Shown here one piece after another: positions 51,786 through 60,606 of a stretch of DNA of 64,000 bases. The position numbers and the translations under genes were made by a program. How positions within the stretch are numbered: position 1 is the stretch's first letter; each line of letters begins with the position of its first letter. The DNA is from Moraxellaceae bacterium (GTDB taxonomy: Bacteria; Pseudomonadota; Gammaproteobacteria; Pseudomonadales; Moraxellaceae). Below the pieces are notes generated by a model. The model saw only the letters and a list, made by a program, of their open reading frames with translations. It was not told the origin of the DNA and searched no databases. The stretch spans positions 1-64,000 of the forward strand of contig JACKNZ010000005.1 of NCBI GenBank assembly GCA_024234595.1. The letters are read 5' to 3'.

Positions 51786-52628
51786 ATGAATAATAACAAA
51801 GACACTTCTAGCATCTCTTTTACCGCACACTATACGGGTTATGTGTGGTACAAAAATAAATTATCTCACACCGCCTTTGCCACTCAACAAGGCTTTGCTT
51901 TATATCAGTTATTACGCCCTATCGAAGTACTCGCCAAGTGGGTCATTGGCTCTGATATCAAAACCACACTACTACAACGTCATCAACTGCTTGACCGCGA
52001 ATTACACCAACTGCTTGGGCAACACCCCGATTTACAAATTTTAGAATTGGCTTGTGGCCTGTCACCGCGTGGCTGGCGTGTTAATCAAGAATATCCACAG
52101 CATCTGTATATCGAAGCCGATTTGCACGGTATGGCCAACCGCAAACAAGCCTTATTAACCCAGCTTGATGCCATTAACGACAATCATAAAGTCACGGTGT
52201 GCAATATTTTAATTGAAGAGAGTGATGACAGCTTAGAAGCCTTATTAGCACGAGAATTTGACCCCAATAAACCTTTGGTGGTGATTACCGAAGGCTTAAT
52301 TAACTATTTTCAACTGGCCGACATTAGTCAATTTTGGCAACGACTTAGCAAAGCTTTAGGACAATTTTCGGCAGGTTTTTATTTAACTGATGTGTATCCT
52401 AAAGTCACCCAACATCGTTTTTATCGTTGGATAGAACTAGCCAATAAAAGTCTAAAAGTATCATCTAAAAGTAGCTTTATGATGCACTTTGCCAGTAACC
52501 AAGAAGCCATTAGTCATTTTAATGACTGTGGTTTTAGTCAAGTGGCCGTCTTTAATCCCGATGAAGAATTGAGCGACACACCAACCAAAGGTGGAGCAAT
52601 CGTTTGGGCTTTACGGTGTGAGCTTTAG
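51786..52628 (+). CDS. Class I SAM-dependent methyltransferase (COG3315-like)
   Basis: 280 aa. The SAM motif is ILELACGLSPRGWRVNQEYP, followed by an acidic strand end YIEAD, as in the leucine-carboxyl-methyltransferase-like group often labelled 'polyketide O-methyltransferase'. VVITEGLINYFQLADISQFWQRL is another family block. Substrate unknown. It follows the small membrane protein by 12 bases and may be the last gene of the lptE-holA unit. Confidence 0.85.
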   Translation: MNNNKDTSSISFTAHYTGYVWYKNKLSHTAFATQQGFALYQLLRPIEVLAKWVIGSDIKTTLLQRHQLLDRELHQLLGQHPDLQILELACGLSPRGWRVNQEYPQHLYIEADLHGMANRKQALLTQLDAINDNHKVTVCNILIEESDDSLEALLAREFDPNKPLVVITEGLINYFQLADISQFWQRLSKALGQFSAGFYLTDVYPKVTQHRFYRWIELANKSLKVSSKSSFMMHFASNQEAISHFNDCGFSQVAVFNPDEELSDTPTKGGAIVWALRCEL

Positions 52629-52638
52629 GTTTTAACAC

Positions 52639-53922
52639 CTAAATCTCACCATAAGGTCGCGTCCCTAATTTAGGTAGCTCATGGCAATAACTGCTGTCTT
52701 TTAACAATTTGTTAAATTCTTCAGCAATCACAAAACTACCATGTTTAAACAGACAGCGCATCCAACCTTCACCACGCTCAAAAACCAACACCTCAATACG
52801 CAACATTGAATCAGGTAAACACAAAATTAAATTTCGGGCATATTCATGCACCGTAAATACCACTTTTTCGTACTTGAGCAAACAACCAAAAAAGTTAATA
52901 TCGACAATCTCGACAGGCGAGTCAATTTGAATATCACCATTGACTGCTGAAAAACCTAACACATAGGCACTTGAATTATTGAGTGCATAGCGAGGCTCAC
53001 CACGCCGCTCTAAAGCCAAACCCTGCTCGTGGGTCAATAGTTGTAAGCCTTCTACCTGCTCTAAACTTTCCTCTTTTAAAAATGCACAAAACATACCCAC
53101 TACTGCATCGCGTCTTTCTAACTGTGGCAAATGGTCGGCATTTTTAATGAGCGCAAATTGTGCATTTGGACAGTTGGCGGCAAAAAAAGCGTTTTCGTAA
53201 GGCAAAGTAAAGCTATCTTTATCGCCAGTCGCCACAATGGTTGGGCAAGTGGGATAGCCTAACACTTCTTCAACCCCAATCAAGCGGTGAGCATTGATAC
53301 GATAACGCTGTTTTTCGTTGTCGGTAAAGGTACGCATTTGCCGTCTAAACAAACGACAAGCGACTTCGGGGATTTCGGTTTCTTTTAAACGCGCATGGTT
53401 GATTAAATATAACACCACGGCCTCGCCAAACTCGCTCATTTGTTCGGCATCTAATAGTTTAAGCGATTCTTCTAATAACATGCGCCATGATTTACGCGGC
53501 TTCGCTAAAGTGCCAACCATAATTAAGCGTTCGCTCATTTCGGGGCGTTTAAAAGCAAAGGTACTAGCAACAACCGAGCCAAGCGACAAGCCCATCAGTG
53601 ACACTTTAGGAATACCCTCTTGTACTAGCCAGTAATACAACAAGTCCGCTAAATCTTCTAAACCCAAATGAGCTGCCAGTTGACTGTTATTTCCCAAAGA
53701 AGGCAAATCCACCAAAATCACGGGAGCTATTTCTAAGACATCGGCCACAAAAAAACGATATGAGGTAAAGTTTTGAAATGCGCCACCTAAAACAATCACT
53801 GGCGGCTTTTGACTATCTTTAGGCCCTTCAAAAGCTAGATAATGTATTTCCCATTTGCCAAGCATCGAAATTGTGGTGTCATTTTTTAAAGAATTTTTTT
53901 CGTATGGCTCAAACAACAGCAT
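52639..53922 (-). CDS. Alpha/beta hydrolase with C-terminal PilZ-like domain
   Basis: 427 aa in two parts. Residues about 25-285 form an alpha/beta hydrolase: oxyanion strand VIVLGGAFQNFTSYRFF, nucleophile elbow GLSLGS (Ser113), acid in GDKDSF and His264 in ADHLPQ. Spacing and VILVDLPSLGNNS resemble RhlA-type acyltransferases. Residues about 303-410 look like a PilZ domain: RxxxR in ERRGEPRY (Arg307, Arg311), DINFFG (341-346, Asn where Ser is usual in DxSxxG), then beta strands ending CLFKHGSFVIAEEFNKLL. If it binds c-di-GMP, the hydrolase would be a second-messenger-controlled enzyme. GAGG precedes the ATG. Function is inference. Confidence 0.85.
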   Translation of the reverse strand: MLLFEPYEKNSLKNDTTISMLGKWEIHYLAFEGPKDSQKPPVIVLGGAFQNFTSYRFFVADVLEIAPVILVDLPSLGNNSQLAAHLGLEDLADLLYYWLVQEGIPKVSLMGLSLGSVVASTFAFKRPEMSERLIMVGTLAKPRKSWRMLLEESLKLLDAEQMSEFGEAVVLYLINHARLKETEIPEVACRLFRRQMRTFTDNEKQRYRINAHRLIGVEEVLGYPTCPTIVATGDKDSFTLPYENAFFAANCPNAQFALIKNADHLPQLERRDAVVGMFCAFLKEESLEQVEGLQLLTHEQGLALERRGEPRYALNNSSAYVLGFSAVNGDIQIDSPVEIVDINFFGCLLKYEKVVFTVHEYARNLILCLPDSMLRIEVLVFERGEGWMRCLFKHGSFVIAEEFNKLLKDSSYCHELPKLGTRPYGEI

Positions 53923-54120
53923 GAATGCCTCATATTATTTTTGTAAAAATCAACACTGATCAAACAAGCAAATGCTCGGTGTCTTATAATCGTTATATAA
54001 ACCTCGTTTATAACATAGTTTTTAGGATTGTTTGAACCATCAAAACACCATTTTAGTCATGTAGCCAACCTTTTTGAGCAAAAACAGCACCACAAAGCAA
54101 CTGGCTTGATTGTTTAGTCC

Positions 54121-54129
54121 TGTTATAAT
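54121..54129 (+). promoter_or_regulatory. proA: Extended -10 promoter upstream of proA
   Basis: TGTTATAAT: a perfect TATAAT with the TGn extension, 75 bases before the proA start. The -35 region is poor (TGGCTT at 16-base spacing), as is common for extended -10 promoters. It would drive proA, the restriction-modification pair and nadD-rsfS-rlmH. Confidence 0.5.
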
Positions 54130-54204
54130 CCGATTATATTCTCCATAACAAGACGCTTTTTTTAGCAACAAAAACGTCTTTTAGCCGTTGATTGAGCCAA
54201 GATA

Positions 54205-55458
54205 ATGAACATTCAAGACTATATGCAACAATTAGGGCAAGATGCCCGCTCTGCTTCACGAGTCATTGCACGTGCAACCACTCGCGAAAAAAACGCCGCA
54301 TTACAGGCCATTTATCAATCTTTACAAGCTAACCAAGAAAAAGTGTTAGCTGCTAATGCCCAAGATATGGCCAAAGGCCGTGCTAATGGCTTAGATGCTG
54401 CCCTGTTAGACCGTTTAGAATTAACACCCAGTCGCTTTGCAGGGATGTTAGAAGGCTTAGAGCAAGTGATTGCCCTCACCGACCCCATTGGTGTAATCAC
54501 CGATTTAGCCTATCGTCCGTCAGGCATTCAAGTAGGCAAAATGCGTGTGCCTTTGGGTGTGATTGGTATTATTTATGAGTCTCGCCCTAACGTGACTTTA
54601 GAAGCTGCTGCGCTGTGTTTAAAATCAGGCAATGCCACCATTTTACGCGGGGGTTCAGAAGCCATTCACTCCAACAATGCCATTGCTGAATGTATTCAAC
54701 AAGGTTTAGTGTCTGCCAATTTACCAGCCAGTGTGGTTCAAGTGGTCAATACCACCGACCGCGCCGCCGTTGGCCAATTGATTACCATGCCTGACTATGT
54801 TGACGTGATTGTGCCTCGTGGTGGCAAAGGTTTAATTGAGCGCATCAGCAATGAAGCACGTGTGCCTGTGATTAAACATTTAGATGGCAACTGCCACGTT
54901 TTTATTGAGCGTGAAGCCGATATTAACAAAGCCTTAACCATTGCTGTTAATGCTAAAACCCATCGTTATGGCGTGTGTAATGCCATGGAAAGTTTATTAA
55001 TTGACGCACCGATTGCCGCCGAAGTATTACCAAAACTAGCTGAGCTTTATGCCTGCAAACAGGTTGAATTGCGTGGTTGTGAGCGTACACGTGCCATTAT
55101 TGATGCCCAAGTTGCGAGTGAACAAGATTGGTATGAAGAGTATTTAGCACCCGTTTTAGCCATTAAAGTGGTTGATGATTTGGATGCGGCGATTGAGCAT
55201 ATCAACAAATATAGCTCACACCATACCGAAGCGATTGTGACCGAAAACTACACCAAAGCGCGTCGCTTCTTAGCCGAAGTTGACTCTAGCTCGGTGATGG
55301 TTAATGCCTCTACCCGTTTTGCTGATGGCTTTGAATATGGCTTAGGTGCAGAGATTGGCATTTCTACCGACAAAATCCATGCTCGTGGTCCTGTGGGTTT
55401 AGAAGGTTTAACCTCTCAAAAATGGATTGTGTTAGGGGATGGGCATATTCGTGGGTAA
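54205..55458 (+). CDS. proA: Gamma-glutamyl phosphate reductase
   Basis: Second step of proline synthesis, NADPH-dependent reduction of glutamyl phosphate. 417 aa. Family blocks: PLGVIGIIYESRPNVTLEAAALCLKSGNATILRGG, VDVIVPRGGKGLI and the catalytic cysteine in HRYGVCNAMES (about residue 256). In Pseudomonas proA is followed by nadD; here a restriction-modification pair intervenes and its first gene overlaps the last 20 bases of proA. Confidence 0.98.
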   Translation: MNIQDYMQQLGQDARSASRVIARATTREKNAALQAIYQSLQANQEKVLAANAQDMAKGRANGLDAALLDRLELTPSRFAGMLEGLEQVIALTDPIGVITDLAYRPSGIQVGKMRVPLGVIGIIYESRPNVTLEAAALCLKSGNATILRGGSEAIHSNNAIAECIQQGLVSANLPASVVQVVNTTDRAAVGQLITMPDYVDVIVPRGGKGLIERISNEARVPVIKHLDGNCHVFIEREADINKALTIAVNAKTHRYGVCNAMESLLIDAPIAAEVLPKLAELYACKQVELRGCERTRAIIDAQVASEQDWYEEYLAPVLAIKVVDDLDAAIEHINKYSSHHTEAIVTENYTKARRFLAEVDSSSVMVNASTRFADGFEYGLGAEIGISTDKIHARGPVGLEGLTSQKWIVLGDGHIRG

Positions 55459-56470
55459 AACGCTCCGTTTTATTGATTTATTTTGTGGGATTGGCGGTTT
55501 TAGAATAGCAGCAGACATTGCCTGTCGTGAGCGTCAGTTATCTGCGCATTGTGTGTTTTCGAGTGATATAGACCCTGACGCACAACACGCTTACTACAGC
55601 AATTTTGGTGAAAAACCTGCAGGTGATATTACCCTCATTGCGACCGAAGATATTCCCGACCATGATATTTTATTTGCGGGATTTCCTTGTCAACCCTTTA
55701 GTATTTGTGGTGATGGCAAGGGCTTTGATGATACGCGAGGCACGCTTTTTTTTGATATTGCCCGTATTTTGGCAGACAAAAAACCAAGTGCCTTTGTGCT
55801 TGAAAATGTTAAACAATTACGTGGTCACAATGAGGGTAAAACATTAGCGCGTATTTTAGAAACCTTAGCAGAGCTAGGCTATTCAACAGACTACAAAGTG
55901 CTAAATGCCCTTGACTTTGGTGTACCACAAAAAAGAGAACGTATTTTTATTATTGGCTTCAAAAAACAGACTAATTTTTGTTGGCCAACGGGCAATATTG
56001 CCATGCCACCATTAGCTAGTATTCTAGAAAGCGAAGTACCTGATTTTTATTACGCTTCTGACAAAATACGACAAAATCGGCTCGATAAACGCGAAGGCAA
56101 ACCAACACTGACTGAGCCCACCATTTGGCACGAAAACAAAGGGGGTAACATAAGTGCCTTACCCTACTCTTGTGCATTACGCGCTGGAGCCTCATACAAC
56201 TATTTATTAGTTAATGGTGAGCGCCGCCTGACTGAGCGAGAAATGTTACGCTTACAAGGCTTTCCTGACAGCTACAAAATCGCTTGCAAATATCAAGCAA
56301 CACGCAAACAAGCAGGAAACTCCGTAGCCGTTCCCTGTGTTGCAGCAGTGGTAGGTGCTGTATTAGACAGTCTACTTGCTAAGACTGTACAACCTAGCGT
56401 TGTCAAAAATGCCCAACCACAGGCGCAAGCTAACTTTATTTTTGAGCCAAGTAGCACATACACTATTTAA
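55439..56470 (+). CDS. DNA (cytosine-5) methyltransferase, type II R-M
   Basis: 343-aa m5C methyltransferase with all main motifs in order: I FIDLFCGIGGFRIA, IV with catalytic Cys84 (GFPCQPFSICG), VI ENV (122-124), VIII QKRERIF, a target-recognition region of about 80 residues, IX RRLTEREMLRLQGFPDSY, X QAGNSVAVPC. The ATG at 55439 lies within the end of proA; a GTG four codons later is an alternative start. It protects host DNA against the endonuclease encoded eight bases downstream. If the partner is HaeII-like, the target would be RGCGCY. Confidence 0.95.
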   Translation: MGIFVGKTLRFIDLFCGIGGFRIAADIACRERQLSAHCVFSSDIDPDAQHAYYSNFGEKPAGDITLIATEDIPDHDILFAGFPCQPFSICGDGKGFDDTRGTLFFDIARILADKKPSAFVLENVKQLRGHNEGKTLARILETLAELGYSTDYKVLNALDFGVPQKRERIFIIGFKKQTNFCWPTGNIAMPPLASILESEVPDFYYASDKIRQNRLDKREGKPTLTEPTIWHENKGGNISALPYSCALRAGASYNYLLVNGERRLTEREMLRLQGFPDSYKIACKYQATRKQAGNSVAVPCVAAVVGAVLDSLLAKTVQPSVVKNAQPQAQANFIFEPSSTYTI

Positions 56471-56478
56471 GGATAACT

Positions 56479-57540
56479 ATGCCTACACTCCAGCAAGCCA
56501 AAGAACGCTTAGATAGTATTATCAACAAAGGCCGAGTTGACTTATACAAACCCATACAAATTGCGGAAGTATTACGTCGCGCACGCCTGCACCAAGATAT
56601 TGATATTCTTAATCAGAAAAGTTATCAAAATCCTTCGCTTCGCTGGCGTGATACCGTCTCTAAACAACTATTAGGTAAAATTTGTACATCATCGGCACGA
56701 TTCCAACATGATTTATGGAATGAAACTGCCATGTCAACCGAGTATTTAACACTACTCGACCAAGAAAATAGGAAACATCATGGCATTGTCGAGGCTTACA
56801 TATATGCACGTTTTCAAGAACGACAAGGAACAGTGACTAATCTTATCAATTATATTACACATACGTCAGCTCAACAGTTTGAGCTTCCCAAACTATTAGA
56901 GCTTTTTTTAACCGAGGCAGGTATTCGCCGCAGTATTGATAAAGCCTATGAAATTGTCACCTATGCACTTTTTGAAACCATCGTTACCGCGTTAGAAACC
57001 ACGATTACTATCAATATTCCGCCTCACAAGCATTTGATGCTGGCTAGTTTTGAAGATTTAACGCAAGTGTTGCTTGGTTTGAATACGCAAAAAAGTACAT
57101 GGCAAGATTTTGCTCATATTTATCGCGTTGGCGTGACCAATGCAGCTGACAGAGGCCTAGATATGTGGGCTAATTTTGGCCCTGCAATACAAGTCAAACA
57201 TCTCACACTAGATTCTTCTTTAGCACACAGCATTGTTGACCAAGTGGAAAGTGACCATATTGTCATTGTATGTAAAGAGGCTGATGCAAAAGTCATTACA
57301 GCAATTACACAACAAATTACTTGGGGTCAACGTGTCCGAGGAATAGTGACAGAAACAAATCTCATCGAGTGGTACGAGCGATGCCTACGCGGTACATTCT
57401 CTCAAGAATTAGCTCAACCTTTGCTTGAACACTTACGCTCTGGATTTAACGCCGAGTTTCCACAAACTCATGCAGTTGTTGATTTTTTAGCAGAGCGAGC
57501 ATACCCTGCTTTATCAAACACCACATTATGGTACATTTAA
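56479..57540 (+). CDS. Type II restriction endonuclease, HaeII-like
   Basis: 353 aa, AAGGAT ribosome-binding site seven bases before the ATG. The N-terminal LQQAKERLDSIINKGRVDLY and KPIQIAEVLRRAR, then NPSLRWRDTVSKQLLGK, recall the HaeII family as I remember it (target RGCGCY). A candidate catalytic centre of the PD-(D/E)xK type is Asp228...Gln238-Val-Lys240 (DRGLDMW, then AIQVKHL). Its position behind a complete C5 methyltransferase is the stronger evidence that it is the cognate nuclease. Its last 13 bases overlap the nadD start. Family name is recalled, not searched. Confidence 0.82.
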   Translation: MPTLQQAKERLDSIINKGRVDLYKPIQIAEVLRRARLHQDIDILNQKSYQNPSLRWRDTVSKQLLGKICTSSARFQHDLWNETAMSTEYLTLLDQENRKHHGIVEAYIYARFQERQGTVTNLINYITHTSAQQFELPKLLELFLTEAGIRRSIDKAYEIVTYALFETIVTALETTITINIPPHKHLMLASFEDLTQVLLGLNTQKSTWQDFAHIYRVGVTNAADRGLDMWANFGPAIQVKHLTLDSSLAHSIVDQVESDHIVIVCKEADAKVITAITQQITWGQRVRGIVTETNLIEWYERCLRGTFSQELAQPLLEHLRSGFNAEFPQTHAVVDFLAERAYPALSNTTLWYI

Positions 57541-58184
57541 TCGCCTACTTTGGTGGCTCATTTGACCCTGTACATCAGGGGCATTTGGCCACCGCAAAAT
57601 TTTTAGTGGATTATTTTCAGTTAGACAAATTAGTCTTTTTGCCCGCTTATTTATCGCCACTAAAAAGCCAATCATTGGCTGCACATCACCGTGTAGCGAT
57701 GCTCAAGCTCGCCATTAACGGTGAGCATAGCTTTGCGATTGATGAGCAAGAAATTTTACAACCGTCAAAATCTTATACCATTAACACCTTAAAAAACTTG
57801 CGCCAAGTTTATGGCTCAACACAACCCTTAGCCTTTGTCATGGGTATGGACAGCTTTTTAAGTTTGCCTAAATGGCATTTATGGCAAGAGTTAACTCACT
57901 ATAGCCACATTATTGTGGTCAATCGCCCTAGTTATAGCCCTGTTTTTAGCAGCGAATTGCAACAATGGTTGAATAAACATCGCTGCAATCAACGACAAAT
58001 GCTAGAATATCAAGCAGCAGGCTTGGTTTATTTTGTTGATAGCCCACTGTATGCCATTAGCAGCACCAACATTCGCAAGGCATTACAACAGGGGCAAGCT
58101 ATAAATCAACAGTTAATACCCGCCGTTGCCAATTATATTTTTCATCATCACCTCTACGGAGCGACAGCGACGAATGAAAGCTGA
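57528..58184 (+). CDS. nadD: Nicotinate-nucleotide adenylyltransferase
   Basis: Joins ATP and nicotinate mononucleotide in NAD synthesis. 218 aa, with IAYFGGSFDPVHQGHL (the nucleotidyltransferase HxGH motif) at the N-terminus, and the ISSTNIRKAL motif at the C-terminus. Its ATG lies inside the end of the restriction gene, so its translation is now coupled to that gene. It overlaps rsfS by 11 bases. Confidence 0.96.
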   Translation: MVHLIAYFGGSFDPVHQGHLATAKFLVDYFQLDKLVFLPAYLSPLKSQSLAAHHRVAMLKLAINGEHSFAIDEQEILQPSKSYTINTLKNLRQVYGSTQPLAFVMGMDSFLSLPKWHLWQELTHYSHIIVVNRPSYSPVFSSELQQWLNKHRCNQRQMLEYQAAGLVYFVDSPLYAISSTNIRKALQQGQAINQQLIPAVANYIFHHHLYGATATNES

Positions 58185-58533
58185 CAATGTTTCTGAACAA
58201 ATTTTAGCCACCGCTTTAGATGCGCTTGCCGATATTAAAGCGCAAAATGTGTTATCTATTGATGTTCGTAATTTAACGGGTATTGCCGAATATATGGTGA
58301 TTGCCAGTGGTACATCCACACGCCATGTCAAAGCACTGGCAGACAACGTGGTAGTTAAATCCAAAGAGGCTGGTTTTAAACCACTCGGTGTAGAAGGCGA
58401 GCGTGATGCTGAATGGATTTTAATTGATTTAGCGGGCGTGATTGTTCACGTTATGCTACCTGCAACTAGACGTTTTTATGACTTAGAACGTTTATGGATG
58501 ACTCCCGAAGCTCAACAAGCCCTACCTGTTTAA
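58174..58533 (+). CDS. rsfS: Ribosome silencing factor RsfS
   Basis: Binds L14 and blocks subunit joining when nutrients are scarce. Start at MKADNVSEQILATALDAL with GGAG upstream inside nadD (119 aa). Family blocks: YMVIASGTSTRHVKALAD, and GEGERDAEWILIDLAGVIVHVML-like VEGERDAEW...VHVMLPATRRFYDLERLW. The nadD-rsfS-rlmH order is the standard one. Confidence 0.96.
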   Translation: MKADNVSEQILATALDALADIKAQNVLSIDVRNLTGIAEYMVIASGTSTRHVKALADNVVVKSKEAGFKPLGVEGERDAEWILIDLAGVIVHVMLPATRRFYDLERLWMTPEAQQALPV

Positions 58534-58534
58534 G

Positions 58535-59002
58535 ATGCGTATTCGTTTACTCGCTGTTGGCCAAAAGATGCCTGATTGGGTCACTACCGCTTATCTTGAT
58601 TATGCCAAACGTCTTAATGATGATGTGCGCTTAGAGTTAGTCGAGATTGCAGCAGCCAAACGCAGCAAAAATAGCGAAGTTGATAAAATGAAACAGCAAG
58701 AAGGTGAAGCCCTGCTTGCTGCTATCCATCACCATGAACGTGTGATTGCCCTAGAAGTGGGCGGCAAAGAATACTCCACACATCAACTCAGTCAACAAAT
58801 GGATAATTGGCTACAAGGCGGCCAAAATGTCTGTTTGCTGGTCGGAGGCCCTGATGGTTTAAGTGCCGAGGTCATTAAACGTGCCGATGGTTTATGGTCG
58901 TTATCCCCTCTTACACTTCCTCATCCCCTTGTTCGCGTGATAGTCGCTGAGCAACTTTACAGAGCATGGACTTTACTCAAAGGCCATCCGTATCATCGTT
59001 AA
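58535..59002 (+). CDS. rlmH: 23S rRNA pseudouridine-1915 N3-methyltransferase RlmH
   Basis: SPOUT-class methyltransferase acting on the 70S ribosome. 155 aa: MRIRLLAVGQKMPDWV at the start, LVGGPDGLSAEVIKRAD (SAM-binding knot) and the C-terminal LPHPLVRVIVAEQLYRAW. Starts one base after rsfS ends. Its stop overlaps the converging Sel1 gene by four bases. Confidence 0.97.
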   Translation: MRIRLLAVGQKMPDWVTTAYLDYAKRLNDDVRLELVEIAAAKRSKNSEVDKMKQQEGEALLAAIHHHERVIALEVGGKEYSTHQLSQQMDNWLQGGQNVCLLVGGPDGLSAEVIKRADGLWSLSPLTLPHPLVRVIVAEQLYRAWTLLKGHPYHR

Positions 59003-59679
59003 CGCGGTGCTTTTTGTTGTGCCAAACTTGCTGCGGCTTGAGCTAATTCTGTTTTAGACATTTCTAATTGCAAAATATCCCGTGCTTGCGCCGCTTCGGG
59101 CAAACTATCGGCAGCCAAAGAAAAATAATGCCAAGCTTTGAGTTTATCGGCAGGAATATCAGGCTCACCTAAGTACAATAAGCCTATTTGATACTGCGCT
59201 CTTGCGTTACCTTGTTTTGCCGACTTCTCTAACAAAATCAATGCCTCTTTAGGCTCATCTAAATCTTCTAAATAATGCATTGCTAAGGCTAATTGTGCTT
59301 CGTCATGCTCTTGGGCAGCCGCTTTTTCGTACCACTTTATGGCCATATCCATATCTTTGGGAACGGCTTCGCCTGCTTCGTATAATTCTGCCAATTCTAA
59401 TTGAGCTTGAGCATTTCCTAATTCTGCCGCTTTGCGAAACCACGGCACAGCCTTTGCCGATTGATTAAAACCTTCATCATAAATACGACCAACCAAGGTC
59501 ATGGCATCGCTATCTTGCGCATTGGCTAAGGGCATACTCAGCGTTAAAGCTGTGTTATAGTCCTGATTTTCAAAAGCCAGTATCGCGTCATCATAAGGGC
59601 TGGCATACACCAATGCGGCAGCACTCGACAAGATAAAAACCGAAGACACCCGAATTATTTTAGCAACGATGATGTTCAT
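58999..59679 (-). CDS. Sel1-repeat (TPR-like) periplasmic protein
   Basis: 226 aa with signal peptide (cleavage likely after ALVYA). Four or so Sel1-like repeats of about 36 residues follow, with the usual A-xx-W/Y-xxKAAxxGxxxAQ pattern: AVPWFRKAAELGNAQAQLELAELYE, AIKWYEKAAAQEHDEAQLALAMHY, ALILLEKSAKQGNARAQYQIGLLY, AWHYFSLAA. Such proteins are adaptors in the envelope; no partner is visible here. It overlaps the rlmH stop tail to tail. Confidence 0.9.
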   Translation of the reverse strand: MNIIVAKIIRVSSVFILSSAAALVYASPYDDAILAFENQDYNTALTLSMPLANAQDSDAMTLVGRIYDEGFNQSAKAVPWFRKAAELGNAQAQLELAELYEAGEAVPKDMDMAIKWYEKAAAQEHDEAQLALAMHYLEDLDEPKEALILLEKSAKQGNARAQYQIGLLYLGEPDIPADKLKAWHYFSLAADSLPEAAQARDILQLEMSKTELAQAAASLAQQKAPR

Positions 59680-59745
59680 ATGATTAAAATCAAGACTAAG
59701 ATTTGGCTATTATAGAGAATAATATTTTTTTTGGATGCACCTTTA

Positions 59746-60606
59746 ATGACTCTACCAAACAATTTTATTGAGCAATTACAAAACCTCATTCAGCAAGTAC
59801 AAATTTTACTCCCACCAACCCCAACTCCCATAGATTGGCAACAAACATTGGCTTGTCGTTGGCGAGTGGTTGGCAAACAAGGCTATTTGGAAGCGATTGA
59901 AGATTTAAGTGCTATACGTTTAAAAGATTTACAAGGCATTGACCGTCAAAAAGATGAAATACGACGTAATACCGCCCAATTTGTACAACAGCGTCCTGCT
60001 AATAATGTCTTGCTCACAGGGGCTAGAGGGACTGGTAAGTCGTCTTTGGTTAAAGCACTGGTCAATGAGTTTTCGGCTCAGGGTTTACGCGTGATAGAAG
60101 TTGACCGTGATTTATTGATTGATTTGCCTGATATTATTAAGCAGATAGCCCACTTGCCACAGCGATTTATTATTTATTGTGATGATTTATCTTTTACTGC
60201 GGATGATGCCAGTTATCGCGCCCTTAAAACGGTATTAGACGGTAGTCTTCATGCTGGCAGTGATAATGTGTTGATTTATGCCACCAGTAATCGCCGCCAT
60301 TTGCTGCCCGAATATATGAGCGAAAATTTACAAACTACCGTGACAGAAGAAGGCGAACTTCATCCAAGCGAAGCGATTGAAGATAAAATTTCTTTATCTG
60401 ACCGTTTTGGTTTATGGCTATCTTTTTACGCCATGAGTCAAGATACTTATTTACAGATTGTCGCACATTGGTTGCAGTCTTATGGTTTAGCGTTAAATGC
60501 GGCTGCGCGTACAGCAGCTTTACAATGGGCATTAGGTCGTGGCAATCGCTCTGGTCGTAGTGCAGCACAATTTGCTAAAGATTGGGCAGGCAGACAATCA
60601 ATATGA
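59746..60606 (+). CDS. DUF815 family AAA ATPase
   Basis: 286 aa from the ATG for MTLPNNFIEQL (a TTG five codons earlier is possible). A P-loop GARGTGKS (92-99), Walker B-like RFIIYCDDLSF, and sensor YATSNRRHLLPEYMSEN are typical of DUF815 ATPases (YP_/Rv-type AAA family without assigned role). The segment preceding the P-loop (RLKDLQGIDRQKDEIRRNT) is the family hallmark. Its stop overlaps the ruvC start as ATGA. Confidence 0.9.
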   Translation: MTLPNNFIEQLQNLIQQVQILLPPTPTPIDWQQTLACRWRVVGKQGYLEAIEDLSAIRLKDLQGIDRQKDEIRRNTAQFVQQRPANNVLLTGARGTGKSSLVKALVNEFSAQGLRVIEVDRDLLIDLPDIIKQIAHLPQRFIIYCDDLSFTADDASYRALKTVLDGSLHAGSDNVLIYATSNRRHLLPEYMSENLQTTVTEEGELHPSEAIEDKISLSDRFGLWLSFYAMSQDTYLQIVAHWLQSYGLALNAAARTAALQWALGRGNRSGRSAAQFAKDWAGRQSI

